Below, in pieces: positions 30,700 through 43,800 of a stretch of DNA of 64,000 nt (position 1 is its first letter; each line of letters starts with the position of its first letter). The DNA is from Protula sp. h YS-2021. Taxonomy: Eukaryota; Annelida; Polychaeta; Sabellida; Serpulidae. The position numbers were made by a program, and so were the translations under genes. The notes below the pieces were generated by a model that searched no databases, was not told the DNA's origin, and saw only the letters and a list, made by a program, of their open reading frames with translations. Location of the stretch: assembly GCA_949752745.1 (NCBI GenBank), contig OX457030.1, positions 72,992,686-73,056,685 on the forward strand, read 5' to 3'.

Positions 30700-33235
30700 G
30701 GTCCGAGCAGCCGGTTAACTGAAGGGGGGGGGGGGGAGACTCTCTCTCAGAGCCCAAGCACCCGCAACTCAAAAGGTCCAAAGCAGCTACACATCGAACT
30801 ACCCCCCCCCCCCCACCCCTCCCCCCCTGTCCAATCTCTCCACTCTCTCAATCTCTCTTGGGTTTGCATAAAGAAAAAAATGAACGGCCTGACAAGTGGA
30901 ACAGTTGCTCAATCAGCCCGGAGCCAATGCGCCGTGATTTGTCTCGTGCGTTTATCCACTTAATCAGCCGCCACAGTGGCACAGTGAGAGATGAATGGCC
31001 GGGGTGAGTGCCACAGCTTGGATTGCCACTCCGTCAACAGACGAGCAACTTGCAACCGGCATTTGCAGTCAAATATTCCCCTTTTGCAACTACACTCCAT
31101 GCGTACACGCCCTTCTCAGTCATTCTCAGCCGTACTCAGCCGAAGTCAACTGGACCTGAGATTGGACCACGAGCTAATCCATGAAATTATACCCAAGCAT
31201 ATAAACGAAAATACTGCAGCCAAAGTGAGCCCGTGCTGCCATCAGGGAGTATTATACGGAGAGGGAGATATTACAACTGCCTAAAATAGCCTCAACTGGT
31301 TGCAGATAACTGGCATTTTCTGCACTCTTTTGTCTCGGGCAATCCGATGGGTATCCTTTACAACACGTTAATTTCCAGCCTTACAATAACGAATAACTCC
31401 AAATGCCATGAAGCCAACAACCCGCGCCCCTTCACCCACCCTCTCCCCCACCCCTTCATCCCCTCCCCCCCTTGTTTACCGTCAGGCGCAGGCAAATCGT
31501 TTGTCATCAGGAATGGACGGCTGAACAGCCAGAAACAGCCAGAAACAGCTTAGCAAAACCGCAACAAAGCGGAAAGGAAAAGAGAAACCACGAACCCCCG
31601 CCCCCCTACCCCCTCCCCCCGCCCCCTCCCCACACACACGCATTGATTATCCATGAAGGGGCCCCCGAGTATCACTTTGCAAACCCGAGAGGCAGGAAAA
31701 AAAAAAAAAGACAGAAGCCATGAATAAAAGGCTTTTTATTGCGCGCCACTGGCACTGTTTTGTTCATGTCCTTTGCTTAGTAATTTGTCAGATGAAGTTT
31801 CCTGTGAACGCAATCAGTTGCCATAACATTGGGCATTACAGAGAAATCTTCATGCAGAGAAGCAGCCCTGTCTGTGGACCATTTCTATCGTAAAACAATG
31901 TTAGTTCAACCAATGTCACCAAAGAGTGTCTTCTGTTTGTTTTGGTGTGTAAAAATATGACGGCAAGTGAGTTCTTTGACGCGTCGATGATCTGTCAGTG
32001 ATGTGTCAGTGATGTAACGATGAAGTGTCAGCACGACGTGTCTGTGATGTGTCGTTTTTCAATAACTCAGTTCTGTTAGTCGCTTCGTTTTGCGCCCTCC
32101 GTGCCAACAATCAGAAAAACACCAGCAGAGATTCTAGGGGTGGGTGGTGACGGCCGCCCCCCTTTACCATTCCCGAAAAAAAACAACACAAACGAAAATG
32201 TTTTTTAAAAGTGGAAATTACGTGTGGATTGGAAAAGAAGAAACACTGAAGCCTTGTACTGTGGATGTGCACCATAAATTGAGTACGAATTGGACACCAG
32301 AATAGCGGTCAACTATAAACTGGTTTCAAATTACGATCAAAGTGAACACCAAAGGTGTAAAATTGGTTGGACATTTAAACAGCATCTTTTTCGATTGCAA
32401 ATTAGGTATCAATTAATTTGAGACTCAAATCTAAAACTGAGCTCCAAACAAACCTTACCCCCTCCCACCTCACCCCCTCCCCCACCCTAACCTTTTCTCG
32501 TATGGACGAGGGGCATCAATAATTATACATATACACATAAAGCTCCAACTCAACCTCGCCTGCTTAGTTTTATTTGGCAGAAGATTAAGGATATAAGCTT
32601 TGCTATCTGATCTTTCAATGTGATTTCCCAAGTGAGTCGTATTTTCAATCTAACACCCCTAAATTTGGGCCAGAAGAGCATTTGACATCTTGACTGCAAA
32701 AAGGAAAAAAAACTTTACTTGCTTTATTTATACTAGATATGAAGGTCACTGTTATCAGTGAATATTCAATGGTGCTTTTATAAAAATTTTAGCATGTTAA
32801 TTCATTAAAATTTTGACATTGAAAGGGCGACAATTTGAGTTTTTACAAGGTGAGATAGCGGACATGAAATTATACCCCCTCCCATCCCTCGACCCCCCCC
32901 CCCCCCCACCCCCAACATTCCACTTGAAGAATCCAGTAACAACATACGCAACACAACAGAGACCTTTTGCAAGAAGTAAGAACTTGTGATTTTACGTCCC
33001 ATTTTTGCTTCTTGTGTGTGCCGTGTTCAAAATGAAACGTTTCTTGAAAAGTTTTAACTTGGCAAACACGATTGAAAAGTAAACATTGCTCCTCTAATAA
33101 AATGTTTTTACAATTAATATTTGGCACAAAAGAGTAATTAATAATCATGTTTCTGAATACCTAGTATACATGTTAATGTTTTATGCACATTTGAATAGAA
33201 CATTTAGTTGTGAAGTGCGATATAAATTCTCACAT
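30700..33235. other. Intronic stretch without recognised genes
   Basis: C/G homopolymer runs (30726-30740, 30801-30815, 32890-32910), GTCAGTGATGTGTC-type short repeats near 31990-32060, and otherwise unique AT-rich DNA. No ORF here has domain-like content. It lies between scrib exons 9 and 10. Confidence 0.6.
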
Positions 33236-33237
33236 GA

Positions 33238-33239
<2 letters not shown>

Positions 33240-33320
<81 letters not shown>
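33240..33320. repeat. (TA)n microsatellite
   Basis: About forty TA units. Confidence 0.98.
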
Positions 33321-33322
<2 letters not shown>

Positions 33323-35125
33323 TATAGATTCCACTTCGATTCGACTGATTAAAACACAGCTTCGATTCCTATTTAGGCTTTGGGTAACTGATTCAAATCA
33401 TCTCACATTTGAAATACGAACAAACTTTAACCTCATCCACACTTCTTTTTTTTAAAAAAAGATCGGGAACATTTATTAGTTTTTATTGAAAATAAATTTT
33501 ACTTCTGTCAAAACACTTTTTGCTAAACGATTTTACTTCGCATTTGAAAATCTTCTCAGACGTAAAATTTAAAAAGTTAACTCCTTGCAAAAGCTCTCTA
33601 TTATCGACAGTCTTGTACACAAATCGTGGCAAGCATTCCTCTCAGCTGTATATAAACACAGAGATAATGCATAGTGTATATAAAGTGTACAGCTGTGTCT
33701 CAGAGGTAATGCACAGTGTATACACTGTACAGCTGCGTCTGAAATACAAAGCCTGCTTTCTGTAGACTTACTTAAAGCGACACGTTTGCACATATCCTCT
33801 TACGTAACACACATCCTATCCAAAACTGTCCAAAATTCCCAATCAATTGGTCCTAAATTAACAATCCAGCACATAATTCCAAAACGAGACCAATTTCACA
33901 GATAGAATATCCAGAGAGATGGTGGTCAACTTCTAAACCAAACGACCCACGGAGAAAAGATCCAAGCAGCGGGTCGCTATTTCCAGGACTTGTTCGTAAG
34001 CACAAGAGGCAGAGATGAAGCGACAAGGGTGTGCATAGCAATGAAGTCCTCCACGGCGCATTGGCGAGGGGCTGCTCACTCGATTTTACCACCTCCTTAA
34101 GACAGCACAAGCTCTGTCCATACCGGGGAGAGACGGGGGTAGGGGTCAGGAAGGAGTATGGCGTGGAGAGGGTGGTGGGTAGAGCGGAGAGGGGGTGGAG
34201 CTCTAAAAGTAGGTGGACCGGAGGGGGGGGGGGGGAGTGGGAGTTTGGAGCGGGAGGGGGTGGTAGGACTGGGGGATGTTTGGAGGGCGGAGCGGAGACG
34301 GGAAGGGTGGGGGTCCGGGGCAGCAAAGAGGGGTGGAGCGTTTGGGGGAGAGGTTGGAGGGTAAGGGGTTGGGCGGAGCGGGTGGGTGGGTGGCTTCACA
34401 TCTACTGACAACAGAAGCCAGCCTGGGCTGCGCGTAGGCCTGAAGAGGGGAGGGGAGTGGGGAGAAAATCATCAACTGAATCAGGAATGAGACTGGTGGG
34501 AGAGAGGAGGGGGAGGGGTGGGAGGAGGGGAAGGGGTGGGGCAACTTTGCCTCTCGCCAGAAAACTACTCCAAAAGTATAACATCAATACCTGCTGCTGA
34601 ATTTAGCTTAAACATAATCAATTAAACCTCGAATCCCGTTCACGACATCGTTCAATCAACGCAATTTAACGTATCCCCAACTCAGTATGAAATCTCTCAA
34701 GTTAGAACAAAACATACCAACAATTTAACAACACGCTGACAAAAGCAGGATTCCATAAAACACCATTTCTTATCAAAAATCACTTTCCTTGATAGCTTTT
34801 TGTATCACTTTCCTTGACTGACTCACGGAACAGGGCCTTTGTACAGACGATGCATAGAGAGGGGCGACAGATGCAGGTATGCATGGAGAGGGGCCTGCCC
34901 TGACAAGTCACGTTAGCTCGCAAACAAGAAAGCGAGATTGACACAGGTCTTTGATCGTCTGCCGCTTTCACTTATCAGCGGCGCGCCCTTCCCCCACCCC
35001 CTCCTCCTCACCCTCTCCCCCCTCTAGTCAATAGGGCGGCCAAGGCGTAATTAATACACGGATGGCTGTTTGAGGCTGTGCTGCTGCTTCGGAAGGCTCC
35101 ATTAAGGAGCGGGAAGCTTGGCTCA
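33321..35125. other. Intronic stretch without recognised genes
   Basis: Includes a duplicated GTGTATA...TGTACAGCTG segment near 33675-33735 and a strongly G-rich block at 34130-34545 that yields long Pro-rich or Gly-rich ORFs on both strands. Nothing resembles a coding exon. Confidence 0.6.
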
Positions 35126-35139
35126 AGCAGCGCTACCCA

Positions 35140-37380
35140 CCAGGCCGGGACAGCTGACTTAGGACCGGGACATTCGGCTCAAAAGCAGTGTCAGAGACAG
35201 ACCAGGCCGGGACAGCTGACTTAGGACCGGGACATTCGGCTCAAAAGCAGTGTCAGAGACAGACCAGGCCGGGACAGCTGACTTAGGACCGGGACATTCG
35301 GCTCAAAAGCAGTGTCAGAGACAGACCAGGCCGGGACAGCTGACCTAGGACCGGGACATTCGGCTCAAAAGCAGTGTCAGAGACAGACCAGGCCGGGACA
35401 GCTGACTTAGGACCGGGACATTCGGCTCAAAAGCAGTGTCAGAGACAGACCAGGCCGGGACAGCTGACCTAGGACCGGGACATTCGGCTCAAAAGCAGTG
35501 TCAGAGACACACCAGGCCGGGACAGCTGATCTAGGACCGGGACATTCGGCTCAAAAGCAGTGTCAGAGACACACCAGGCCGGGACAGCTGATCTAGGACC
35601 GGGACATTCGGCTCAAAAGCAGTGTCAGAGACAGACCAGGCCGGGACAGCTGACTTAGGACCGGGACATTCGGCTCAAAAGCAGTGTCAGAGACACACCA
35701 GGCCGGGACAGCTGATCTAGGACCGGGACATTCGGCTCAAAAGCAGTGTCAGAGACACACCAGGCCGGGACAGCTGATCTAGGACCGGGACATTCGGCTC
35801 AAAAGCAGTGTCAGAGACAGACCAGGCCGGGACAGCTGACCTAGGACCGGGACATTCGGCTCAAAAGCAGTGTCAGAGACACACGAGGCCGGGATAGCTG
35901 ACCTAGGACCGGGACATTCGGCTCAAAAGCAGTGTCAGAGACACACCAGGCCGGGACAGCTGACCTAGGACCGGGACATTCGGCTCAAAAGCAGTGTCAG
36001 AGACAGACCAGGCCGGGACAGCTGACTTAGGACCGGGACATTCGGCTCAAAAGCAGTGTCAGAGACAGACCAGGCCGGGACAGCTGACCTAGGACCGGGA
36101 CATTCGGCTCAAAAGCAGTGTCAGAGACACACCAGGCCGGGACAGCTGATCTAGGACCGGGACATTCGGCTCAAAAGCAGTGTCAGAGACAGACCAGGCC
36201 GGGACAGCTGACTTAGGACCGGGACATTCGGCTCAAAAGCAGTGTCAGAGACACACCAGGCCGGGACAGCTGATCTAGGACCGGGACATTCGGCTCAAAA
36301 GCAGTGTCAGAGACACACCAGGCCGGGACAGCTGATCTAGGACCGGGACATTCGGCTCAAAAGCAGTGTCAGAGACAGACCAGGCCGGGAGAGCTGACCT
36401 AGGACAGGGACATTCGGCCAAAGCAGCACAAAAGACCACACCAGGACACCTGAAGTAGGGCCGGGACAATCGGCTAAAGCAGTGTTAGAGACCAGGCCGG
36501 GATAACTGAACTAGGGAAAGGGACTTTCGGCTCAAGCAATGCTAGAGAACAGGCCGGGACAACTGAATTACGACCTGGACACTTGGCTCAAGCAGTGCTA
36601 CAGACCAGTTGAACTAGGACCGGGACATTCGGCTAAAGCAGTGCAGGAGACCAGGCTGGGACAGCTGACCTAGGACCGGGACATTGGGCTAAAGCAGAGC
36701 TACAGACCAGGCTGGCACACCGGAAGTAGGGTCGGGACAATCGGCTAAAGCAGTGTTAGAGACCAAGCCGGGATAACTGAACTAGGGAAAGGGACTTTCG
36801 GCTCAAGCAATGCTAGAGAACAGGCCGGGACAACTGAATTACGACCTGGACACTTGGCTCAAGCAGTGCTACAGACAGTTGAACTAGGACCGCGACATTC
36901 GGCTAAAGCAGAGCTACAGACCAGGCCGGGACAGTTGAACTAGGACCGGGACATTCGGCTCAAGCAATGCTAGAGACTAGGCCGGGACAGCTGACCTAGG
37001 ACCGCGACATTCGGCTAAAGCAGTGCTACAGACCAGGCCGGGACAGTTGAACTAGGACCGGGACATTCGGCTCAAGCAGTACTAGACACTAGGCCGGGAC
37101 AGTTGAACTAGGACTGGGACATTCGGCTAAAGCAGTGCTACAGACCAGGCCCAGACAGCTTAACTCTAGCCCGGACATTCGGCTAAAGCAGTGCTACAGA
37201 CCATTCCAGACAGTTGAACTGGGACCGGGACATTCGGCTAAAGCAGTGCTACAGACCAGGCCAGGACAGCTGAACTGGGACCGGGACATTCGGCTAAAGC
37301 AGTGCTACAGACCAGGCCAGACAGTTGAACTGGGACCGGGACATTCGGCTAAAGCAGTGCTACAGACCAGGCCGGGACCG
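35140..37380. repeat. Minisatellite, 62-bp unit (about 37 copies)
   Basis: About twenty well-conserved 62-bp copies of CAGGCCGGGACAGCTGACTT...GGCTCAAAAGCAGTGTCAGA run from 35141 to about 36400, then more diverged, shorter copies to 37380. Variants (GACTTAG, GACCTAG, GATCTAG; AGACAGAC, AGACACAC) recur in blocks, implying higher-order duplication. It is not CRISPR: there are no unique spacers. Confidence 0.95.
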
Positions 37381-37575
37381 CCGCATCTTCAGTTTCAGGA
37401 CAGAAACAAATTACTAAACACAACCTTTCGAATACCTCATTGTGTCATGGGTAGCCTCAGTATTATTCTTCAGCACTATTTCTCATTGTTACTCATGCTA
37501 AATTACAAACAACGCATGGAAATGCATATAATTTTCCTTTACCTTGTATTAAGCATGCGAATATTTAAAACATAC

Positions 37576-37917
37576 CTTTGTTCCGTTTTTCTTTTTTGCC
37601 TTTTTCTTTTTCTTTTTGCCTCCGGGTAGCTTCGAAGCCTTCAGCGGGTCCACTTCGCTGTCGTCTAAGTTATCCAGCGATTCTGTGCTCTGATTGGTTG
37701 GATTGGACTCCGTCGCTGCACTCTCATTGGTCGGTGATGCAGAGTCGCCGTTGACGCGTACTGCAGGGTCTTCATTTGCTTGCTGCGCTAATGCTGTCTT
37801 CTGATTGGATGATGTGAAGGATGAAGGTTGCTGATTGGTCGAATCAATGGATGACGGTCTCTGATTCGGTGCTTGACGTGACGATGGAGTTTGATTGGCT
37901 GGCTGGGCGGTGGGAGG
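37576..37917 (-). CDS. scrib: Scribble, exon 9 (Asn-Gln repeat and poly-Lys segment)
   Basis: A 342-bp exon, phase 0 at both ends. The acceptor TAACCATTAG is followed by PPTAQPANQTPSSRQAPNQR and a series of N-Q-x-P-S-S-like repeats. An acidic stretch ESLDNLDDSEVDPLK follows, then a basic tail GGKKKKKKAKKKNG-TK. The donor is AAG-GTATGT. The acidic and polybasic parts suit a membrane- or protein-binding linker in the tail of the scaffold, but that is inference. Length and phase fit exon 10. The repeats correspond to repeated CCAATCAG in the DNA, so part of the exon is a coding minisatellite. The acceptor is TAG rather than CAG, and an upstream extension is not excluded. Confidence 0.82.
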
Positions 37918-38408
37918 CTAATGGTTAGTAATAGATATAAAGCACGGGTGTAAAGAGCCATGGCAGGCATTCGCATCGACAGCTAGCATATCGCACAATT
38001 CTCTCCTACATTAAAAACGTGCATGTCATGCGAGTTGTGGGCACAAACGTCATAAGTTCCAAAGTAACGAAAAAAGTAAAATTTCCGCGGCCATTTCTAG
38101 AAAACGTGTTCCTGTAACCCAGTGATATAAAACCTGCCAAACGGAAAGTGCCAGTGCAAACTGTAAATTCTCTGGCAAATTTTGAAGTTCTTTTCTCTCT
38201 CAAAGTATTAACCAACCATGACGTCACACTTCCCGTTACTTTATGCAGTAATTATCTTAGCCCAGGACTTGCTGTTGTATCCGCAATGCCTTCATATGGC
38301 TTGTTCGTTGCGAGTGACGTCACTATAACGTATACCCACCGTTCATGCGGCCATATGTTAACTGTCACATACATTATACGGCAAAATACACACACACACG
38401 CGCACACT

Positions 38409-38526
38409 CTTAAGGCGGAATGGGAAAGGTTAAAATTGTAAGCATATGTCACTCGCGGCACCCGGTTTCATCTTGGATATCGCTCTTTTTTCTATTCAGT
38501 TGTTTTTGCCCCCATTCCACCTTAAG
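38409..38526. mobile_element. Short MITE with TTAA-type ends
   Basis: CTTAAGGCGGAATGGG (38409-38424) and CCCATTCCACCTTAAG (38511-38526) are inverted repeats with one mismatch, 118 bp apart. TTAA lies at each end. A related element is at 54515-54650. Confidence 0.6.
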
Positions 38527-38548
38527 CTGGTACACAGCTGGACGCTTT

Positions 38549-38635
38549 AGTCACGCGACACTATACGTCACGCCGCTGGACGTCACGTGACACTGTACGT
38601 CACGTGACACTGTACGTCACGTGACACTTCGACAG
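38549..38635. repeat. 17-bp tandem repeat with perfect GTCACGTGAC palindromes
   Basis: GTCACGTGAC occurs at 38582-38591, 38599-38608 and 38616-38625, exactly 17 bp apart. Weaker related units (TCACGCGACAC, TACGTCACGC) lie to the left. The motif is the high-affinity E-box of USF/TFE/MITF-type bHLH proteins. Confidence 0.85.
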
Positions 38636-38799
38636 TGTTCTTTACTCAAACCCATGCAAGTTGCGTCATAAAATATATACTTAAAAATATATCAAATTAA
38701 AAAACAAAATACTTAATGAATGTCAAAATTTTATAATGAAAATTTCATGCCATTATTAAAACTATAAAATTATCAAATCACTTTTACGATAACCATGAA

Positions 38800-38800
<1 letters not shown>

Positions 38801-38879
<79 letters not shown>
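38801..38879. repeat. (AAT)n microsatellite
   Basis: About 26 AAT units. Confidence 0.98.
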
Positions 38880-39109
38880 GAGACGTGCATTTTAATCCGC
38901 GCTTTTCTGTACTCAGTGCTTAAATGATTCTTTATGAGTTTGCCACCACAATAATTAGTGAAGTCAGAGTGCCCAGAAACAAGAAATGAGCCTGTGTTGA
39001 GATTAGCTCTACGGTTGCACCACCGCCATCCCCCACCCCTCGCATATTTATATACATCTAATACATTTATTACCGAAGGACTGCAGGTATGGCAGAGGGA
39101 GGGATTGCA

Positions 39110-39600
39110 GATTTGACAGGAGAGGAGGTGCAGTTATGGCAGGGGAGGAGCTGCAGGGAGGGCAGGAGGGAGGGGTTGCAGGGAGGGCAGGGGGAGGGGT
39201 TGCAGTTTTGGTAAGGGCAAGGGCTGCAGCTTCGGCAGGGCAGGTGTTGCAGGTTTGGCATGGGGAGGGGGCTGCAGCTTTGGCGGGGGTGGAGGGGGGG
39301 AGGCGGGTTACACGTATGGCAGGGGGAGGGGGTGCAGGTGTGGTATGGGGAAGGAGTTGCATGTATGGGGGGATGGGTGGCAGGTATGCCATGGGGATGG
39401 GTGGCAGGTTTGGCAGGGGGAGGGGTTGCAGGTAAGGCAGGGGGGGGGGGGAGGTTGCAGGTTTGCCATGGTGAGGGAGTTGCATGTATGGGGGATGGGT
39501 GGCAGGTTTGGCAGGTGAAGAGGGGAGGGTTACAGGTATGGCAGGGGGGGGGGGTGCAGGTTTGACAGGGGAAGAGGTGGCTGACATGGCATGCGGAGGG
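39110..39600. repeat. G-rich minisatellite, GGTTGCAGGTATGGCAGG family
   Basis: Irregular units of about 27-36 bp. The minus strand reads as an open Pro-rich frame over its whole length (39048-39587). Confidence 0.88.
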
Positions 39601-39686
39601 GTTGCATTATGGTTGGGTTTTTCGCTGGTAGATTTGGACAGGACAGCGGCATTGGGTTGGTAGGCTGGACATCGCTTTGGAAGCCG
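39534..39686 (-). CDS. scrib: Candidate Pro-rich scribble exon (uncertain)
   Basis: A good acceptor (TTTTCCTGACAG, ending at 39687) opens a phase-0 frame RLPKRCPAYQPNAAVLSKST, followed by Pro-rich codons that run into the minisatellite. A phase-0 donor candidate CCT-GTAACC gives 153 bp, but the donor is weak and others exist. It would fit between exon 8 and exon 9, both phase 0 at this junction, where homologues carry Pro-rich linkers. The frame is open mainly because the array is free of stops. It may be real, alternative or none. Confidence 0.28.
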
Positions 39687-40814
39687 CTGTCAGGAAAAGA
39701 ACAGCCGACTGGGTTATACTGACACATCCCCCTTCTTCTCCCCCCATCCTCCTCCACCCCCCTTTCCTACGCGGCAACTCACGCGCTCCAAATCGAAAAT
39801 TTAACTGAATCTGTGTAATTTCAGAACTACAATATTTGATTAAATAATAAACTACAACTACAAAGATGCAGTAAAAACATGAAATAATTATTAAATGAAA
39901 CAGATTATGAAGCAAGTCTAAGTTCAACAGCGGATCACTAAAGATTATACAGAAACAAAATACCGCTACGCAAGATACTAGATGCAAGACGGTGTCCCAG
40001 GAGAGTAGTGCCCTTGTCCCTGCCCATTACCGCCCACCCCCCACCCCCCTCCCCTCTCCCCCGGGCCCCCTTTTACCATACTTGTCTTGTTTTTTGACTT
40101 GATAATTTGAAAATGGGGGGAGAGAATTTTGGAACACAGGTGACATAACTTCTTGCCGGTAATCCGTTGTCCACATCCCGTAGTGCATGTGCACTTAACA
40201 CACCATCCACACAACACCACCGTGTTAACAGGACCTCTCCAATTTTGTGAAGCCTTTCACATCACATTTTTAAAGAGCAATTTCCAATTTTTTTCACCCT
40301 TCATGTGTGAAATGTAACAAGTTTGTCCAAGGACAAAGTCCCAGCTTACGAAAAGCAATAAGACCCATTCCAGCGTGCATGAGCGAAGGAATTTCCCTGA
40401 AATATCAAGCTTCAAAAGATGAGACGGCAAAGAGCTAGCTCAATAATTAATTTAGCACTGGACCAGAACATAGACCGATAAATGCATACAAAGATTTCTT
40501 TCCCAGAAAAATGGGGAACAGATTTTTTGTATATCTGGTAGAATGGATAGTTTGCCATAGATACCTTCAAACAACGCTCGCATTTCGGACCAGTGCGCAT
40601 ATTTATGTAACTTGCCTCGATGCGCGGTTCTAATTCAGACAAGTGCGCATGTTTATTTAATTTGCGTTGATGCGCGGCTCTCATTTTGGAACAGTGCACA
40701 TATTTATTTAACTTAATAAAGATAAATGCGCGGTTCTTATTCCAGACCAATGCGCATGTTTATTTTACTTTCGTGCTTATTTTGGACAAGTGCACAAGTT
40801 TCCTTAGGTTGACT

Positions 40815-43800
40815 TGATGCGCGGGTCACAACTTTCGTACATTATCGCCCAATGTTCCCTATTATCGCCCACCCGAAAAATATTATATTTATCATATTTT
40901 CGGGTCCTAGAATTGTTTCCTGCACTTTTAAAGCGAAAATTACAACTTTCTTGCATTATCGCCCAATATTCCCTATTATCGCCCACCCGAAAAATATCAC
41001 ATTTATCATATTTTCGGGTCATAGAATTGATTCCTGCACTTTAAATGCGAAAATTACAACTTTCTTGCACTATCGCCCAACGTTTTCTATTATCGCCCAC
41101 CCGAAAAATATCACATTTATCATACTTTCGGGTCATAGAATTGATTCCTGCACTTTTAAAGCGAAAATTACAATTTTCTTGTATTATCGCCCAATATTCC
41201 CTATTATCGCCCATCCGAAAAATATCACATTTATCATATTTTCGGGTCATAGAATTGATTCCTGCTCTTGTAAAGCGTAAATTACAACTTTCTTGCTTTA
41301 TCGCCCAATATTCCCTGTCATCGCCCACCCGTAAAATATCACATTGATCATATTTTCGGGTCACAGAATTGATTCCTGCACTTTTAAAGTGAAAATTACA
41401 ACTTTCTTGCATTATCGCCCAATATTCCCTATTATCGCCCACACGAAAAATATCACATTTATCATATTTTCGGGTCATAGAATTGATTCCTGCACTTTTA
41501 AAGCGAAAATTACAACTTTCTTGCATTATCGCCCAATGTTCCCTATTATCGCCCATCCAAAAAATATCATATTCATCATATTTTCGGGACATAGAATTGA
41601 TCCCTGCACATTTAAAGCGAAAATTACAACTTTCTTGCATTATCGCCCAATATTCCCTATTATCGCCCATCCGAAAACTATCATATTTATCATATTTTCG
41701 GGATATAGAATTGATTCCTGCTCTTTTTAAGCGAAAATTACAACTTTCTTACATTATCGCCCAATATTCCCTATTATCGCCCACACGAAAAATATCACAT
41801 TGATCATATTTTCGGGTCCTAGAATTGTTTCCTGCACTTTTAAAGCGAAAATTACAACTTTCTTGCATTATCGCCCAATATTCCCTATTATCGCCCACAC
41901 GAAAAATATCACATTTATCATATTTTCGGGTCATAGAATTGATTCCTGCACTTTTAAAGCGAAAATTACAACTTTCTTGCACTATCGCCCAACGTTCCCT
42001 ATTATCGCCCACCCGAAAAATATCACATTTATCATATTTTCGGGTCACAGAATTGATTCCTGCACTTTTAAAGCGAAAATTACAACTTTCTTGTATTATC
42101 GCCCAATATTCCCTATTATCGCCCATCCGAAAAAATTTCACATTTATCATATTTTCGGGTCCTAGAATTGTTTCCTGCACTTTTAAAGCGAAAATTACAA
42201 CTTTCTTGCATTATCGCCATATATTCCCTATTATCGCCCACCCGAAAAATATCACATTTATCATATTTTCGGGTGATAGAATTGATTCCTGCACTTTTAA
42301 AGCGAAAATTACAACTTTCTTGCACTATCGCCCAACGTTCCCTATTATCGCCCACCCGAAAAATATCACATTTATCATATTTTCGGGTCATAGAATTGAT
42401 TCCTGCACTTTTAAAGCGAAAATTACAACTTTCTTGTATTATCGCCCAATATTCCCTATTATCGCCCATCCGAAAAAATTTCACATTTATCATATTTTCG
42501 GGTCATAGAATTGATTCCTGCTCTTTTAAAGCGTAAATTACAACTTTCTTGCATTATCGCCATATATTCCCTATTATCGCCCACCCGAAAAATATCACAT
42601 TTATCATATTTTCGGGTGATAGAATTGATTCCTGCACTTTTAAAGCGAAAATTACAACTTTCTTGCACTATCGCCCAACGTTCCCTATTATCGCCCACCC
42701 GAAAAATATCACATTTATCATATTTTCGGGTCATAGAATTGATTCCTGCACTTTTAAAGCGAAAATTACAACTTTCTTGTATTATCGCCCAATATTCCCT
42801 ATTATCGCCCATCCGAAAAAATTTCACATTTATCATATTTTCGGGTCATAGAATTGATTCCTGCTCTTTTAAAGCGTAAATTACAACTTTCTTGCTTTAT
42901 CGCCCAATATTCCCTGTCATCGCCCACCCGTAAAATATCACATTGATCATATTTTCGGGTCATAGAATTGATTCCTGCACTTTTAAAGCGAAAATTACAA
43001 CTTTCTTGCATTATCGCCCAATATTCCCTATTATCGCCCACACGAAAAATATCACATTTATCATATTTTCGGGTCATAGAATTGATTCCTGCACTTTTAA
43101 AGCGAAAATTACAACTTTCTTGCATTATCGCCCAATGTTCCCTATTATCGCCCATCCAAACATCCAAAAAATATCATATTCATCATATTTTCGGGACATA
43201 GAATTGATCCCTGCACATTTAAAGCGAAAATTACAACTTTCTTGCATTATCGCCCAATATTCCCTATTATCGCCCATCCGAAAACTATCATATTTATCAT
43301 ATTTTCGGGATATAGAATTGATTCCTGCTCTTTTAAAGCGAAAATTACAACTTTCTTACATTATCGCCCAATATTCCCTATAATCGCCCACACGAAAAAT
43401 ATTATATTTATCATATTTTCGGGTCCTAGAATTGTTTCCTGCACTTTTAAAGCGAAAATTACAACTTTCTTGCATTATCGCCCAATATTCCCTATTATCG
43501 CCCACCCGAAAAATATCACATTTATCATATTTTCGGGTCACAGAATTGATTCCTGCACTTTTAAAGCGAAAATTACAACTTTCTTGTATTATCGCCCAAT
43601 ATTCCCTATTATCGCCCATCCGAAAAAATTTCACATTTATCATATTTTCGGGTCATAGAATTGATTCCTGCTCTTGTAAAGCGTAAATTACAACTTTCTT
43701 GCTTTATCGCCCAATATTCCCTGTCATCGCCCACCCGTAAAATATCACATTGATCATATTTTCGGGTCACAGAATTGATTCCTGCACTTTTAAAGCGAAA

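Noticed and set aside
35140..37380. CRISPR-like regular array
   Set aside because: The repeats abut without unique spacers and the window is eukaryotic; it is a minisatellite. The same applies to 61020-62290 and 62755-63305.
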